Below are positions 7,756-15,978 of a DNA stretch of 64,000 nt, one piece after another. Source of the stretch: Kribbella rubisoli (GTDB lineage: Bacteria > Actinomycetota > Actinomycetes > Propionibacteriales > Kribbellaceae); the NCBI RefSeq assembly GCF_004217145.1, contig NZ_SHKR01000011.1:868001-932000 (forward strand), given 5' to 3'. The position numbers and the translations under genes were made by a program. Positions within the stretch are counted from its first letter, which is position 1; each line of letters begins with the position of its first letter. The notes beneath the pieces were generated by a model that was given only the letters and a program-made list of their open reading frames with translations, searched no databases and was not told the origin of the DNA.

Positions 7756-8568
7756 TCAGATCAGATCGACGGTCAGCTCGTAGAGCCGCTTCGCGTCGTC
7801 GGGATCGAACGTCTTCAGCGCCGGATCGACCGGTACGCCGACCGCGCGCAGGATCAACCGCTCGTCCGGCTGGTCGTCCATCACCGCGAGCGTGTCCCGG
7901 ACGCTCTCCGCCGGCGGCTTCGCGAAGAGTGCCGCGCTCACCCGGGCCACAGTCCGGAGCGGCTGCGGCAGGTGGTTCGTGCCGCTCTTCGTGTACGGCG
8001 GCTGCACACCGAAGTACTTCGTCCGTCCGTCGGGATGGTTCTGCAGGTAGTGCACCGCGAGCAGGTCGTTCGCGCGGCCGCCGCTCATCGTCGCCGGGAC
8101 CGTGCCGTAGCCCTTCGTGAACTGGAGGTCGTCCCAGTTCACCGCGCCCTTGGTGATGCCGGTCGCGCCGAGGTTCGTGATGATCGGCGTCTCGCCACGC
8201 TCGAGCAGGTCGGTCAGGCCGTAGCTGAGGATGAAGCGGCTCAGGTAGTAGAGCATGAACGTGCCCTCCAGCCCGTCGACCGTCTCCCGCCGCTTCACGA
8301 ACGGCAGCATCGCGGTCAGCACCAGCGCATCCAGGGCTTCGTGACGGGCCGGCACCTCCTTGATCACCCGGTAGTTCTCGGCGATCGAGAGCAGGTCGGC
8401 TTGCAGGTACGCCGCCTCGCCGTCGAGGGCGTCCGCCTCACGAAGGAACAGCTCGCCGCGCGACGGCGTACTGCCGATCACCGTCACGCGAGCGCCGCGA
8501 CGCAGGTAGTGCAAGGCGATCTCGCGCCCCATCCCGGTGGTCCCGCCGGCCACCACGACGTTCTTCAT
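7756..8568 (-). CDS. SDR-like NAD(P)-binding protein with atypical active site
   Basis: 270 residues. The N-terminal Rossmann motif is GGTTGMG (residues 8-14), followed by VTVIGSTPSRG and an acidic ADLLS. The short-chain dehydrogenase fold is clear, but the usual Tyr-x3-Lys is not evident: the region reads GYGTVPATMSGGRANDLL, with the lysine position occupied by Gly/Arg. It may use another residue or act as a non-catalytic NAD(P) sensor. It is divergent from a TetR gene with two near-identical 16-bp operators between them. Confidence 0.8.
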   Translation of the reverse strand: MKNVVVAGGTTGMGREIALHYLRRGARVTVIGSTPSRGELFLREADALDGEAAYLQADLLSIAENYRVIKEVPARHEALDALVLTAMLPFVKRRETVDGLEGTFMLYYLSRFILSYGLTDLLERGETPIITNLGATGITKGAVNWDDLQFTKGYGTVPATMSGGRANDLLAVHYLQNHPDGRTKYFGVQPPYTKSGTNHLPQPLRTVARVSAALFAKPPAESVRDTLAVMDDQPDERLILRAVGVPVDPALKTFDPDDAKRLYELTVDLI

Positions 8569-8585
8569 ATCGGGTCAACTCCTAA

Positions 8586-8646
8586 GTCATCGATCGGTGA
8601 CTTAGACCGTAGACGCCGGGCGGATAACATGTCAACGATCGATGAC
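8586..8646. promoter_or_regulatory. Two 16-bp TetR operators (GTCAWCGATCGRTGAC)
   Basis: GTCATCGATCGGTGAC (8586-8601) and GTCAACGATCGATGAC (8631-8646) are near-perfect palindromes 45 bp apart. The first extends to CTAAGTCA/TGACTTAG arms (8582-8605). They fill the 90-bp divergent promoter between the SDR-like gene and its TetR regulator; the second ends only 12 nt before the TetR ATG. Autoregulation is a strong inference. Confidence 0.75.
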
Positions 8647-8658
8647 TTAGGAGGACCG

Positions 8659-9243
8659 ATGGCGCACAAGCGGGACCGGGAGGCGACCCGGGCGCGGTTG
8701 CTGGAGTGCGCGCGCCTCCGGTTCGCCCGGGACGGGTACGACGGGACGAGCGTGCGGGACGTGGCCGGTGACGTCGGCGTGGATCCGGCGCTGGTGTTCC
8801 GGTACTTCGGGTCCAAGTCGGGGCTGTTCACCCAGGCGATGGCCGGCTCGTCGGCACCCGTCGTACTCCCGGACGGCCCGGTCGAGGAGCTGCCGGCGAA
8901 GTTGCTGCACCAGCTCGTGTTCGAGGACTGGTCGGAGTACGCGGGTGAGCACCCGTTGGTCGCGATGCTGCGATCGGCCGGTCACGAGGACACCAAGGAC
9001 CGACTGCGGCAGCAGATCTGCGAGGGCTACCTGGACGTGCTGTCACAGCTTGCCGAGGGCAACGAAGACAAGAACCTCCGGACCGAACTCTTCGGCGCCT
9101 GGCTGCTCGGCATCGGCATCCTCCGCACCGCCGTCGGCACCCCCACCCTCAGCAAAGCCACCGAGGAAGACCTCCGCCCCCACCTCGCCGCCGTCGCGGA
9201 AGCGCTGTTCGGCCGGCCCGTTCCCGTACCGAAGAACGGGTAG
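8659..9243 (+). CDS. TetR/AcrR family transcriptional regulator
   Basis: 194 residues from ATG 8659 (TAGGAGGACCG upstream). The helix-turn-helix reads TSVRDVAGDVGVDPALVFRYFGSKSGLFTQA at about residues 29-60. The C-terminal domain (FEDWSEYAGEHPLVAMLRSA, LFGAWLLGIGILR) matches the TetR_C_17-like group that often neighbours SDR or efflux genes. It is predicted to bind the two 16-bp palindromes in its own promoter and to control the divergent SDR-like gene. A long inverted repeat spans its stop codon. Confidence 0.92.
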   Translation: MAHKRDREATRARLLECARLRFARDGYDGTSVRDVAGDVGVDPALVFRYFGSKSGLFTQAMAGSSAPVVLPDGPVEELPAKLLHQLVFEDWSEYAGEHPLVAMLRSAGHEDTKDRLRQQICEGYLDVLSQLAEGNEDKNLRTELFGAWLLGIGILRTAVGTPTLSKATEEDLRPHLAAVAEALFGRPVPVPKNG

Positions 9244-9324
9244 TGGTGCCCGCCACGGAGCTCATTAATTGGGCCCAGCCGGAGCCCGAGCGGCGGCCGG
9301 CCACCACTATCCGTCCTTCGGTAC
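9226..9324. terminator. Long inverted repeat spanning a stop codon, likely bidirectional terminator
   Basis: GTACCGAAGAACGGGTAGTG (9226-9245, continuing to TGCC at 9250) is repeated inverted at 9300-9324 with two mismatches, giving about 23 paired bases around a 50-nt loop. The left arm includes the last codons and TAG of the TetR gene. The right arm ends 5 nt from the convergent YciI stop. It probably separates the two convergent transcripts. Confidence 0.6.
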
Positions 9325-9328
9325 ACCG

Positions 9329-9685
9329 CTAGTCGGCGGTTGCCTCGGCGATCGAGCGGGGGGCGCGGACTTGCGAGAACTGGAGGTTGCCGGTGGGCAT
9401 CATCCAGGTCATCACCTCGACCGCGAGGCGGCCCGCGCGGACTGCCGGGTCGGCCTCGGCGTGTTGCCGGGCCGTTGCGGCGTCCACGGACCAGATGGAG
9501 AAGCCGCGGAAGCGCTCGTTGTCCTGGTCGACCAGCGGGCCGCGGGCCAGCACCAGACCGCGGTCCTGCAGGTCGGCGCCATGGGCGAGATGGCGGTCCT
9601 GCAGCTCGGCGGCCTCATCGTCCGTCATCACCGGCGCGTCCGGTCGAAGCGTCAGCAGGATCACGGTGTAGCGGTCGAAGCGCAT
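9329..9685 (-). CDS. YciI family protein
   Basis: 118 residues from ATG 9685 (MRFDRYTVILLTLRPDAP). It is a small ferredoxin-like YCII domain with the conserved His in QDRHLAHGADLQDRG and the GPLVDQDNERFRGFSIW segment. The family includes cis-4-hydroxy... and stress-linked lyase-like proteins but is mostly uncharacterised. It is convergent with the TetR gene and has no obvious operon partner; the LCP gene upstream ends 26 bp away. With the DGPF protein at 7302 it is the second YCII-fold protein within 2.4 kb. Confidence 0.82.
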   Translation of the reverse strand: MRFDRYTVILLTLRPDAPVMTDDEAAELQDRHLAHGADLQDRGLVLARGPLVDQDNERFRGFSIWSVDAATARQHAEADPAVRAGRLAVEVMTWMMPTGNLQFSQVRAPRSIAEATAD

Positions 9686-9711
9686 GCCGCCAAGCTCTCG
9701 CCCCGGGGCGC

Positions 9712-11214
9712 TCAGTTGGGCTGGTCGCCATTGGGGTTGTAGGCGCAGGCGTCGGCCAGGTTCTGGGTGGGGCCGGGGGGTGGGGTGGTGGTTGTGGTGG
9801 TCGGCTTGCGGGTGGTGGTGCTGGGCGTGGTCGTCGTGGTCGTCGGTGGCGGGGTGGATTCGAGGGCGTTCTCGACGGTGTCGCGGAGGGCCTGGTAGTC
9901 GGGGTGGAGGTACTTGAGGCGGAGCTTCTCCGGGTCCAGCGTCACGTTGGAGACCGTGCCCGACTTCACCCTGAGCGCCAGTTGGACCATCGCCGGGAGC
10001 AACTCCTGCGGAATGTCGGTGCGAAGCAGGTGCTGACCGGCCTTCGCGATCGCCTTGTACTTCGTGAGCAGCGTCTGCGGATCCGCCGCGTCGACGATGC
10101 TCTTGATCACGCACCGCTGCCGGACCTGCCGCTGGTCGTCGTCGGCGCCGTACCGGCCGCGGGCGAACCAGAGCGCGTGCCGGCCGTCGAGGTGCTGGTT
10201 CGGGCCGGGCTCGATCCACTCCTTCGGTGGGATGTGCGAGCTGCTGATACCGCCCATCGCGACTCGCTCGTTGACGTTCACCTTGATCCCGCCGAGCGCG
10301 TCGACGATCTCCGGGAAGCTCTGCAGGTTGACCTGCAGGTAGTAGTCGAGCTTCAGCCCGATCGCCTCGCCGACGGACTGCTTGACCACGTCGGCGCCCT
10401 CGTTGTCCGACGGGCCGAGGATGCCGGGATGCGCGTCCGGGATGTTCTGGTACATCGCCGTCAGCATCCACTCGAGCCGGCCGTCGAGGCTGAGCCCCTC
10501 CTTGCCGAAGCCGTTCGGGTAGTACTTGTACAGCGGTGAGTCCTTCGGGAACGGCATGAAGGTCAGGTTCCGCGGCAGCGAGATCAGCGCGGTGTTGCCG
10601 GTCTTGGTGTCGATACTCGCCACGATCACCGTGTCGGTCCGCACCCCCTCGCGGCTCGGCGCGTCGTCGCCGCCGAGCAGCAGCAGGTTGAGCCGCGGCT
10701 TGTCCTCCCACGGGTCCTTGACGTTGACCGTCGTCGGCCGGGTCGCGCTCTTGCTCTCACCCTGCGCCTGGAAGACGTCCTGTACGAGCGTCCGCTGCGC
10801 GAGCACACTCTGTACGCCGACCGCAGCGGGCGCCGCGATCGCGAAGCAGAGGATCCCGACGAACCCGGCGCCGAGTGCCCGGCCGCCGGCACCGCCCGTT
10901 GCCGGACGCAACGACCGGTGCGACGCGACGATCACGACGATCCAGAGGAACGCGACGGCGCCGATCACCACCGACGTCATCAACAGCCGGCTCGGTACGA
11001 CGGCGGCGGCGAGAACCTCCTCCCGCCGGGTCAGCCCGACGTACACGCCGAGGCCGACCATTCCGAGGAACAGGGTGAAGACGAACGCGCCGATCCGCCG
11101 GCGGCCGCCGACGATCAAACCGAGTCCTGGAAGCAGTGCGCCCAACAGGGTCAGCCCCAGCAACTTCGGCACCGATCGTGGCCGTCTCGTTGCCGCGCGC
11201 GCACGTCTCCCCAT
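9712..11214 (-). CDS. LytR-CpsA-Psr (LCP) family cell-wall protein
   Basis: 500 residues from ATG 11214. The N-terminus is cytoplasmic and basic, followed by four predicted membrane helices (about residues 17-35, 40-60, 75-98, 108-135). The LCP catalytic domain is extracytoplasmic at about 170-345: LLLLGGDDA, RTDTVIVASIDTKTG, LISLPRNL, ALWFARGRYGADDDQRQVRQRCVI. LCP proteins transfer undecaprenyl-linked glycopolymers to peptidoglycan, using the conserved Arg/Asp residues that bind pyrophosphate lipid. The C-terminus is a Thr/Pro-rich tail with Thr runs, as in wall-exposed linkers. The multi-helix N-terminus is longer than the single anchor of most LCP proteins. Confidence 0.9.
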   Translation of the reverse strand: MGRRARAATRRPRSVPKLLGLTLLGALLPGLGLIVGGRRRIGAFVFTLFLGMVGLGVYVGLTRREEVLAAAVVPSRLLMTSVVIGAVAFLWIVVIVASHRSLRPATGGAGGRALGAGFVGILCFAIAAPAAVGVQSVLAQRTLVQDVFQAQGESKSATRPTTVNVKDPWEDKPRLNLLLLGGDDAPSREGVRTDTVIVASIDTKTGNTALISLPRNLTFMPFPKDSPLYKYYPNGFGKEGLSLDGRLEWMLTAMYQNIPDAHPGILGPSDNEGADVVKQSVGEAIGLKLDYYLQVNLQSFPEIVDALGGIKVNVNERVAMGGISSSHIPPKEWIEPGPNQHLDGRHALWFARGRYGADDDQRQVRQRCVIKSIVDAADPQTLLTKYKAIAKAGQHLLRTDIPQELLPAMVQLALRVKSGTVSNVTLDPEKLRLKYLHPDYQALRDTVENALESTPPPTTTTTTPSTTTRKPTTTTTTPPPGPTQNLADACAYNPNGDQPN

Positions 11215-11299
11215 CGGCTCCCCTGTCGCCCGTCCCGCTTCCAGTGTGCGCCAAGTACCGCACTCCGTACCTCTTCAGACGTGTTACAGCGTTAATCGG

Positions 11300-11341
11300 T
11301 TGTCAATCGGCCGGATCCGGCCGGTAGGTTGACCGATCGTG
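11300..11341 (+). promoter_or_regulatory. Leaderless promoter with 16-bp palindrome in the spacer
   Basis: TTGTCA (11300-11305) and TAGGTT (11325-11330) are separated by 19 bp that contain the perfect palindrome CGGCCGGATCCGGCCG (11308-11323). The GTG start of the epimerase gene lies 9 nt after the -10, so the mRNA is probably leaderless. A repressor or MerR-like regulator may bind the palindrome. Confidence 0.5.
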
Positions 11342-12286
11342 CAGATTCTGGTTTTGGGTGGAAACGGGTTTGTTGGACGCGCGATCGTCGAGGACGCGCT
11401 CGCGCACGGAGCAGAGGTCGCGTCGTTCAGCCGGGGCAAGAGCGGGTCGCCGCTGCCCGCGCAGGTCACGGAGCTGATCGGCGACCGGGAGACCGGGGAC
11501 TACGACGCGCTGCGGACCGGTGAGTGGGACGCGGTGGTCGACCTGAGCGGCTTCCGGAGCCGGGACGTCGACCAGGCGATGGACGTCCTCGGTGACCGGG
11601 TCGGGAGGTATGTGTTCGTCTCGAGCCATGCGGTGTACGTCCGCGACCTACCGGCCGGCACCGACGAGACGGCACCTCGGCGCGAGCCGATGCGCGATGC
11701 CGACGTACTGACGAACGACACGTACGGACCCTGCAAGGTGGCGTGCGAGGACGACGTCCTCGAGAGGTACGGCGATCGGGCAACGATCATCCGTCCCGGT
11801 CGGGTGACCGGTCCGGGCGACTCGTCCGGTACGGCGTTGTACTGGATCCGCCGGGGTGCTCGTGGCGGCCGGGTCGCACTCCCGACCAAGCCCGAGGCGC
11901 CCTTGCAACTCATCGACAGCCGCGACGTCGCGCGCCTCGTGGTGCAGCTGATCACCGACCAGCGCGCCGGCGCGTTCAACGCGATCGGCCCGGACTCGAC
12001 CATCGCCGAACTGATCGAATCCGCCGCGGAGCTGGCGCACTCGAAGGTGGACATCGTCCCCATCCCGTTCGACGCGGTTCCGCCGCGTTTCCCGTTGATG
12101 GACCCGGAAGCGGAGTGGGGCGAACGCCGCCGCAACCCGGCCAAGGCCCGCGCGGCCGGCATGTCGATCACCCCGCTGCGGCAAACCGTCCAAGACGTAC
12201 TTGCCTGGGACCGGGACCGCGGTGCACCCGAGCTGAAGATCGGTCTGACGCCCGAGCAAGAAGACGAGCTACTCCGGCAGCGCTAG
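11339..12286 (+). CDS. NAD-dependent epimerase/dehydratase (extended SDR)
   Basis: 315 residues from GTG 11339 with no Shine-Dalgarno, probably leaderless. The N-terminal Rossmann motif is LGGNGFVG (residues 6-13), VDLSGF follows strand 4, FVSSHAVY is next, and the catalytic Tyr-x3-Lys is YGPCK. RPGRVTGPGD is typical of atypical extended SDRs that reduce or epimerise sugar nucleotides or flavonoid-like compounds; substrate unknown. The last 18 bases overlap the convergent membrane-protein gene. Confidence 0.85.
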   Translation: MQILVLGGNGFVGRAIVEDALAHGAEVASFSRGKSGSPLPAQVTELIGDRETGDYDALRTGEWDAVVDLSGFRSRDVDQAMDVLGDRVGRYVFVSSHAVYVRDLPAGTDETAPRREPMRDADVLTNDTYGPCKVACEDDVLERYGDRATIIRPGRVTGPGDSSGTALYWIRRGARGGRVALPTKPEAPLQLIDSRDVARLVVQLITDQRAGAFNAIGPDSTIAELIESAAELAHSKVDIVPIPFDAVPPRFPLMDPEAEWGERRRNPAKARAAGMSITPLRQTVQDVLAWDRDRGAPELKIGLTPEQEDELLRQR

Positions 12287-13144
12287 CGTCCGGCCGGCAT
12301 CCCGGGCCGCGTTGATCGAGCGAGTCAGCGTGTCCTTCAGCGCCGTCGCCTCGTCGGTGAAGCCTTGGACGATCGACGTGTCGCCGACCGGCTCGGTGCG
12401 GGCGAGGAGTTCGATGTAGCGGTCGCCGTCTTCCAGCGCGGCTTCGGCGCGGAGGGCGGCGTCGGCGGAGCGGACCCGGTCGGCGTACTGGACCAGGAGA
12501 TCAACCTTGCGTTTGATCGCGTCGACGGAGAGCGCGAGGGCGCGACGCTGCGGTCCGAGTACGGCGTCCAGCTCGGCGGTCTCCATCCCGCGGGCGATGT
12601 CCTTCTGCCGAGCACGCAGTACCGTCTGCTCCCGCAGCACCTGCGCGATGTCCCAGAGCTGCTCCGGGAGAACCAGCTCGTTCTTCATCTCGTCGAGCAG
12701 CCCGCGGCGCGTAACTGTTGCCTCAAGCACCGTTTTCACCGCACGCTGCGCACGCCCGAGCAGCCGCGCCGCATTCTCGTCGAAGTCCTCCGGCAAGAGG
12801 TACTTCCCGTGCTGGATCCGGACCGCCTTGTGCCCGCGGTCCTCGACCATCGACTTCACCAGGATCCCGGCGGTGGCGAGTACGGCGACACCGGCCAGCG
12901 CGACCGCCGCCCACGCCGCGACCGCGGTCGGCAGCGTCGCCGCCATCACGATCAGCGCGAGGATCCATCCGCCCACGCACACGGCGAGCCACACCAGCAA
13001 CGTGCCGAACGTGTTCCCGGGAGCCACCGACCACGACGTCTGCCGTTTCGGGCGGGGCGCACCGGCCGCGACGAACAACTCCGGCCGGTGCTCGTACAAC
13101 CGCCGTACGCCCACAGGCACACCCGGCGCGAACACAGGCTTCAT
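12269..13144 (-). CDS. Conserved two-helix membrane protein of unknown function
   Basis: 291 residues from ATG 13144 (GGAGGTGG upstream), starting MKPVFAPGVPVGVRRLYEHRP. Two hydrophobic helices (about residues 50-72 and 76-98) separate a short N-terminus from a long charged, helical C-terminal domain (110-291) rich in Ala/Arg/Glu that is probably cytoplasmic. No catalytic motif or known family was recognised. It follows the GntR-TetR regulator gene by 27 bp on the same strand, so the two may be co-transcribed. Confidence 0.75.
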   Translation of the reverse strand: MKPVFAPGVPVGVRRLYEHRPELFVAAGAPRPKRQTSWSVAPGNTFGTLLVWLAVCVGGWILALIVMAATLPTAVAAWAAVALAGVAVLATAGILVKSMVEDRGHKAVRIQHGKYLLPEDFDENAARLLGRAQRAVKTVLEATVTRRGLLDEMKNELVLPEQLWDIAQVLREQTVLRARQKDIARGMETAELDAVLGPQRRALALSVDAIKRKVDLLVQYADRVRSADAALRAEAALEDGDRYIELLARTEPVGDTSIVQGFTDEATALKDTLTRSINAARDAGRTLALPE

Positions 13145-13171
13145 CGCCACCTCCGGAGAAGTCGTCAGCAC

Positions 13172-14077
13172 TCAGCGTAGCCGTGCGGACAGCCCGTCGA
13201 GGAAGACGTCGAGGCCGAACTCGAACAACTTGTCCAGGTCGTATTCATAGTCGAACCCGTCCGCGAGCAACTCGCGGAACGCGGGCAGATCTCCCAGCGC
13301 GATCATCGCGCCCAGCTTGTCCGACTGCTCGGTGACCCACTCGTCCGCGGTCACGCCGGTGTCCTGCTCGGCCTGCGCTTCGGCCTCCATCACCAGGGCC
13401 ACGCCGCGCACGTACGCGAACAGGCTGATCATCGTCGACAACGCCGCGCTCTTCTCGAACCCGCGCAAAGCCCGCAGTACCGCATCCGTGTGCGGAAGCA
13501 GTCGCGGCACCAACTGCGGCCGGCTCAGACTGATCGCACTCGCGAGCCACAGATGCCGCCGGTACGCAGCCCAGTGCACCCGCGCCACCATCGCGATCGC
13601 CTCCCGCCAATCGTCCGGCGGGGTCCCGAGCGGGAACTCCGCGAGAGCCGCGTCGACCATCTGCACGACGAGCACGTCCTTCCCGCCGACGTACCGGTAG
13701 AGCGCCATCGTCGACACCCCGAGCTCGCTCGCGATCCGCCGCATCGACAACGCGGCCAGCCCTTCGGCGTCCGCGATCGCGATCGCCATCCGCACAACCT
13801 CGTCGCGATTCAGCTCCGGCTGCTGCTCCGGTTGCTGGTCCGATTGCAGAGTACGGCGCGCAGCCCGCGGAGGCGGACCGACGACCGTCCCGACGCCGGG
13901 GCTCGGATGCACGAGCCGCTCGGCCTGCAACGCCTGCAAGGCCTTGGTCGCGGTCGCCATCGCCACCCCGAAGTCGCGCACCAACGCCCGCGTCGACGGC
14001 ACCCGGTCCCCCGGCTTCAGCTCGCCCGCCCGGATCCGCCGCCGCAGCTCGGCCGCGATCATTTCGTACTGCGTCAT
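13172..14077 (-). CDS. GntR-TetR fusion transcriptional regulator
   Basis: 301 residues from ATG 14077 (MTQYEMIAAELRRRI). Residues 1-70 are a GntR winged helix (GELKPGDRVPSTRALVRDFGVAMATATKALQALQAERLVHPSPGVGTVV). After a Gln/Pro linker, residues 100-150 carry a TetR helix-turn-helix (GLAALSMRRIASELGVSTMALYRYVGGKDVLVVQMV), and the rest is a TetR_C_1 ligand domain. The protein thus has two DNA-binding heads. A 12-bp perfect inverted repeat sits just upstream, overlapping its own promoter, 50 bp from the iron-regulated importer promoter. Confidence 0.88.
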   Translation of the reverse strand: MTQYEMIAAELRRRIRAGELKPGDRVPSTRALVRDFGVAMATATKALQALQAERLVHPSPGVGTVVGPPPRAARRTLQSDQQPEQQPELNRDEVVRMAIAIADAEGLAALSMRRIASELGVSTMALYRYVGGKDVLVVQMVDAALAEFPLGTPPDDWREAIAMVARVHWAAYRRHLWLASAISLSRPQLVPRLLPHTDAVLRALRGFEKSAALSTMISLFAYVRGVALVMEAEAQAEQDTGVTADEWVTEQSDKLGAMIALGDLPAFRELLADGFDYEYDLDKLFEFGLDVFLDGLSARLR

Positions 14078-14087
14078 CCGACCCCTC

Positions 14088-14126
14088 CCGAGATAGTGCA
14101 CATACAATGTACGCGCACTATCTCGG
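14088..14126. promoter_or_regulatory. Perfect 12-bp inverted repeat, likely operator of the GntR-TetR fusion
   Basis: CCGAGATAGTGC (14088-14099) and GCACTATCTCGG (14115-14126) are exact inverses around a 15-bp spacer containing TACAATGT. The repeat begins 11 nt upstream of the regulator's ATG. The wide arm spacing would suit a regulator with two DNA-binding heads. Function is inferred from position and symmetry. Confidence 0.7.
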
Positions 14127-14139
14127 AATGAGACCCCTC

Positions 14140-14171
14140 CTGACATGTCAGCTTAGGTAAGGCTATCCTCT
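14140..14171 (+). promoter_or_regulatory. IdeR/DtxR iron box overlapping the importer promoter
   Basis: TTAGGTAAGGCTATCCTCT (14153-14171) matches the IdeR/DtxR consensus TTAGGTTAGGCTAACCTAA at 15 of 19 positions. CTGACA (14140-14145) and TATCCT (14164-14169) can serve as -35 and -10, so the box covers the -10. The transcript would start at about the ATG at 14177 (leaderless). Iron-bound IdeR should repress the importer; ideR lies in the same window. Confidence 0.75.
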
Positions 14172-14176
14172 GCCGC

Positions 14177-14992
14177 ATGCAGGAAACGAACGGGCTGACG
14201 GGCGATGAGTTGTGCCTGGGGTATCACGGCCGGCGTGTCGTCGATTGCGCCTCGCTGCACCTCGAGCCGGCCCGCGTGACCGCGCTCGTCGGTCCCAACG
14301 GCAGCGGCAAGTCGACGCTGCTGCGTGCCCTCGCCCGGCTCCACCACCCCGACGCCGGCAGCATCACCTTCCCCGGCGGCGGCAACGCGCTCGACCTGTC
14401 GGCGAAGGAGTTCGCCCGCAAGGTCACGCTGCTCTCGCAGTCCCGCCCGACTCCGAACGGCGTGAGCGTGCGCGACGTCGTCGGGTACGGGCGTCATCCG
14501 CATCGGAGCCGTTGGCGCAACGACGACGCGGACGGTCCGCGCGCGATCGAGCACGCGATGACGGTCACCGGCGTCACGTCGATGGCCGAGCGTGCGGTCG
14601 ACGAGCTGTCCGGCGGCGAACTGCAACGCGTCTGGCTCGCAACCTGTCTCGCCCAGGACACCGGCGTACTCCTGCTCGACGAGCCGACCACGTTCCTCGA
14701 CCTGCGGTACCAGATCGAGATCCTCGACCTGATGCGCGAGCTCGCCGACGAGCACGGGGTCGCGGTCGGCGTCGTACTGCATGACCTGAACCAGGCCGCT
14801 GCGGTGGCGGACCGGATCGCACTACTCGATCAGGGGCGGGTACGTGCGACCGGTACGCCGGACGAGGTACTGCGAGCAGACGCGCTCACCGAAACGTACG
14901 GCATCACCATCGAGGTCGGCACCGATCCGGCCACCGGTCTGGTCACCACTCGCCCCATCGGCAAACACCTGTCCCGCGTCACAACGAGCTGA
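14177..14992 (+). CDS. Iron-siderophore ABC transporter ATP-binding protein
   Basis: 271 residues. Complete ABC ATPase of the FepC/FhuC type: Walker A GPNGSGKST (39-47), Q-loop LLSQSRPTPNGVSVRDVVGYGRHPHR, signature LSGGE (144-148), Walker B VLLLDEP (164-170), D-loop and switch His202 (VLHDLNQA). The motif VGYGRHPHR is characteristic of siderophore/B12-type importers. It powers uptake of Fe(III)-siderophore through the fused permease encoded two genes downstream. It is first in the operon behind an iron box and is probably leaderless. Confidence 0.93.
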   Translation: MQETNGLTGDELCLGYHGRRVVDCASLHLEPARVTALVGPNGSGKSTLLRALARLHHPDAGSITFPGGGNALDLSAKEFARKVTLLSQSRPTPNGVSVRDVVGYGRHPHRSRWRNDDADGPRAIEHAMTVTGVTSMAERAVDELSGGELQRVWLATCLAQDTGVLLLDEPTTFLDLRYQIEILDLMRELADEHGVAVGVVLHDLNQAAAVADRIALLDQGRVRATGTPDEVLRADALTETYGITIEVGTDPATGLVTTRPIGKHLSRVTTS

Positions 14993-15003
14993 AAGTCATC
15001 CTG

Positions 15004-15978
15004 ATGAGACGAACCGCCATCGCTCTGGTCGCCGCTGCCCTGCTGGGTCTGACTGCCTGCGGAACCAGCGAACCCGCCGCCTCCGACGACGCCAGTGACG
15101 CTGCCGCGCAGCCGGTCTCGCTGACCGACGCGCGGAACAAGAAGCTCGACCTGAAGGCGCCCGCGAAGAAGATCGTGGCGCTGGAGTGGAACGCCGCCGA
15201 GAACCTGGTCACGCTCGGCGTGATGCCGGTCGGCGTCGCGGACACCAAGGGCTACACGAACTGGGTCACCGCGGCGAAGCTCGACCCGTCGGTGAAGGAC
15301 GTCGGTACCCGCGGCGAGGCCAGCGTCGACGCGATCGTTGCCCTCAACCCCGATCTGGTGATCACTACGACCGACGAGGCCGCGAACACGATCACGCAGC
15401 TCGAGAAGGCCGCGCCGGTGCTCGTGATCCGCGGTGCGGACGCAAAGAACGCGATCCCGCAGATGAAGACGAACCTGGACCTGATCGGCCAGGCGGTCGG
15501 CAAGGCGGACCAGGCCAAGCAGCTGAACGCCGACTTCGACAAGGCGGTTGCCGACGGCAAGCAGAAGATCGCCGACGCCGGCAAGGCCGGCACCGGGTTC
15601 ACGATGTCGGACGGGTGGAAGCAGGGCAGCACGATCTCGATCCGGATGTATACGACCGGATCGCTGCTCGGGGCCGTCGCGACGGAGCTGGGCCTGAAGA
15701 ACGGGTGGACCGGTGCCGGTGACAAGGACTACGGGCTCGCGCAGACCGACCTCGAAGGTCTGACCAAGCTGCCCGACGGCAACTTCCTCTACATCGCGAA
15801 CAAGAACGACGGCGGTGACGTGTTCGGCGGCGACCTGGCAGGCAACGCGATCTGGAAGAACCTGCCGTTCGTGAAGACCGACAAGGTTCACCGTCTGCCC
15901 GACGGCATCTGGATGTTCGGCGGCCCGAAGTCCACCGAGCAGTTCATCGACGCCGCCGTACAGGCAGTCACCTCTTGA
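15004..15978 (+). CDS. Iron-siderophore substrate-binding lipoprotein
   Basis: 324 residues. The signal peptide with lipobox is MRRTAIALVAAALLGLTAC, so Cys19 is the predicted lipidated residue and the protein is anchored outside the membrane. The mature part is a helical-backbone class III binding protein (TroA/FecB type): KIVALEWNAAENLVTLGVMPVGVADTKGY, then NPDLVITT, and a C-terminal FGGPKSTEQFIDAAVQAV. It hands ferric siderophore to the permease. It lies 11 bp after the ATPase gene and overlaps the permease start by 4 bp (TTGA). Confidence 0.92.
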   Translation: MRRTAIALVAAALLGLTACGTSEPAASDDASDAAAQPVSLTDARNKKLDLKAPAKKIVALEWNAAENLVTLGVMPVGVADTKGYTNWVTAAKLDPSVKDVGTRGEASVDAIVALNPDLVITTTDEAANTITQLEKAAPVLVIRGADAKNAIPQMKTNLDLIGQAVGKADQAKQLNADFDKAVADGKQKIADAGKAGTGFTMSDGWKQGSTISIRMYTTGSLLGAVATELGLKNGWTGAGDKDYGLAQTDLEGLTKLPDGNFLYIANKNDGGDVFGGDLAGNAIWKNLPFVKTDKVHRLPDGIWMFGGPKSTEQFIDAAVQAVTS

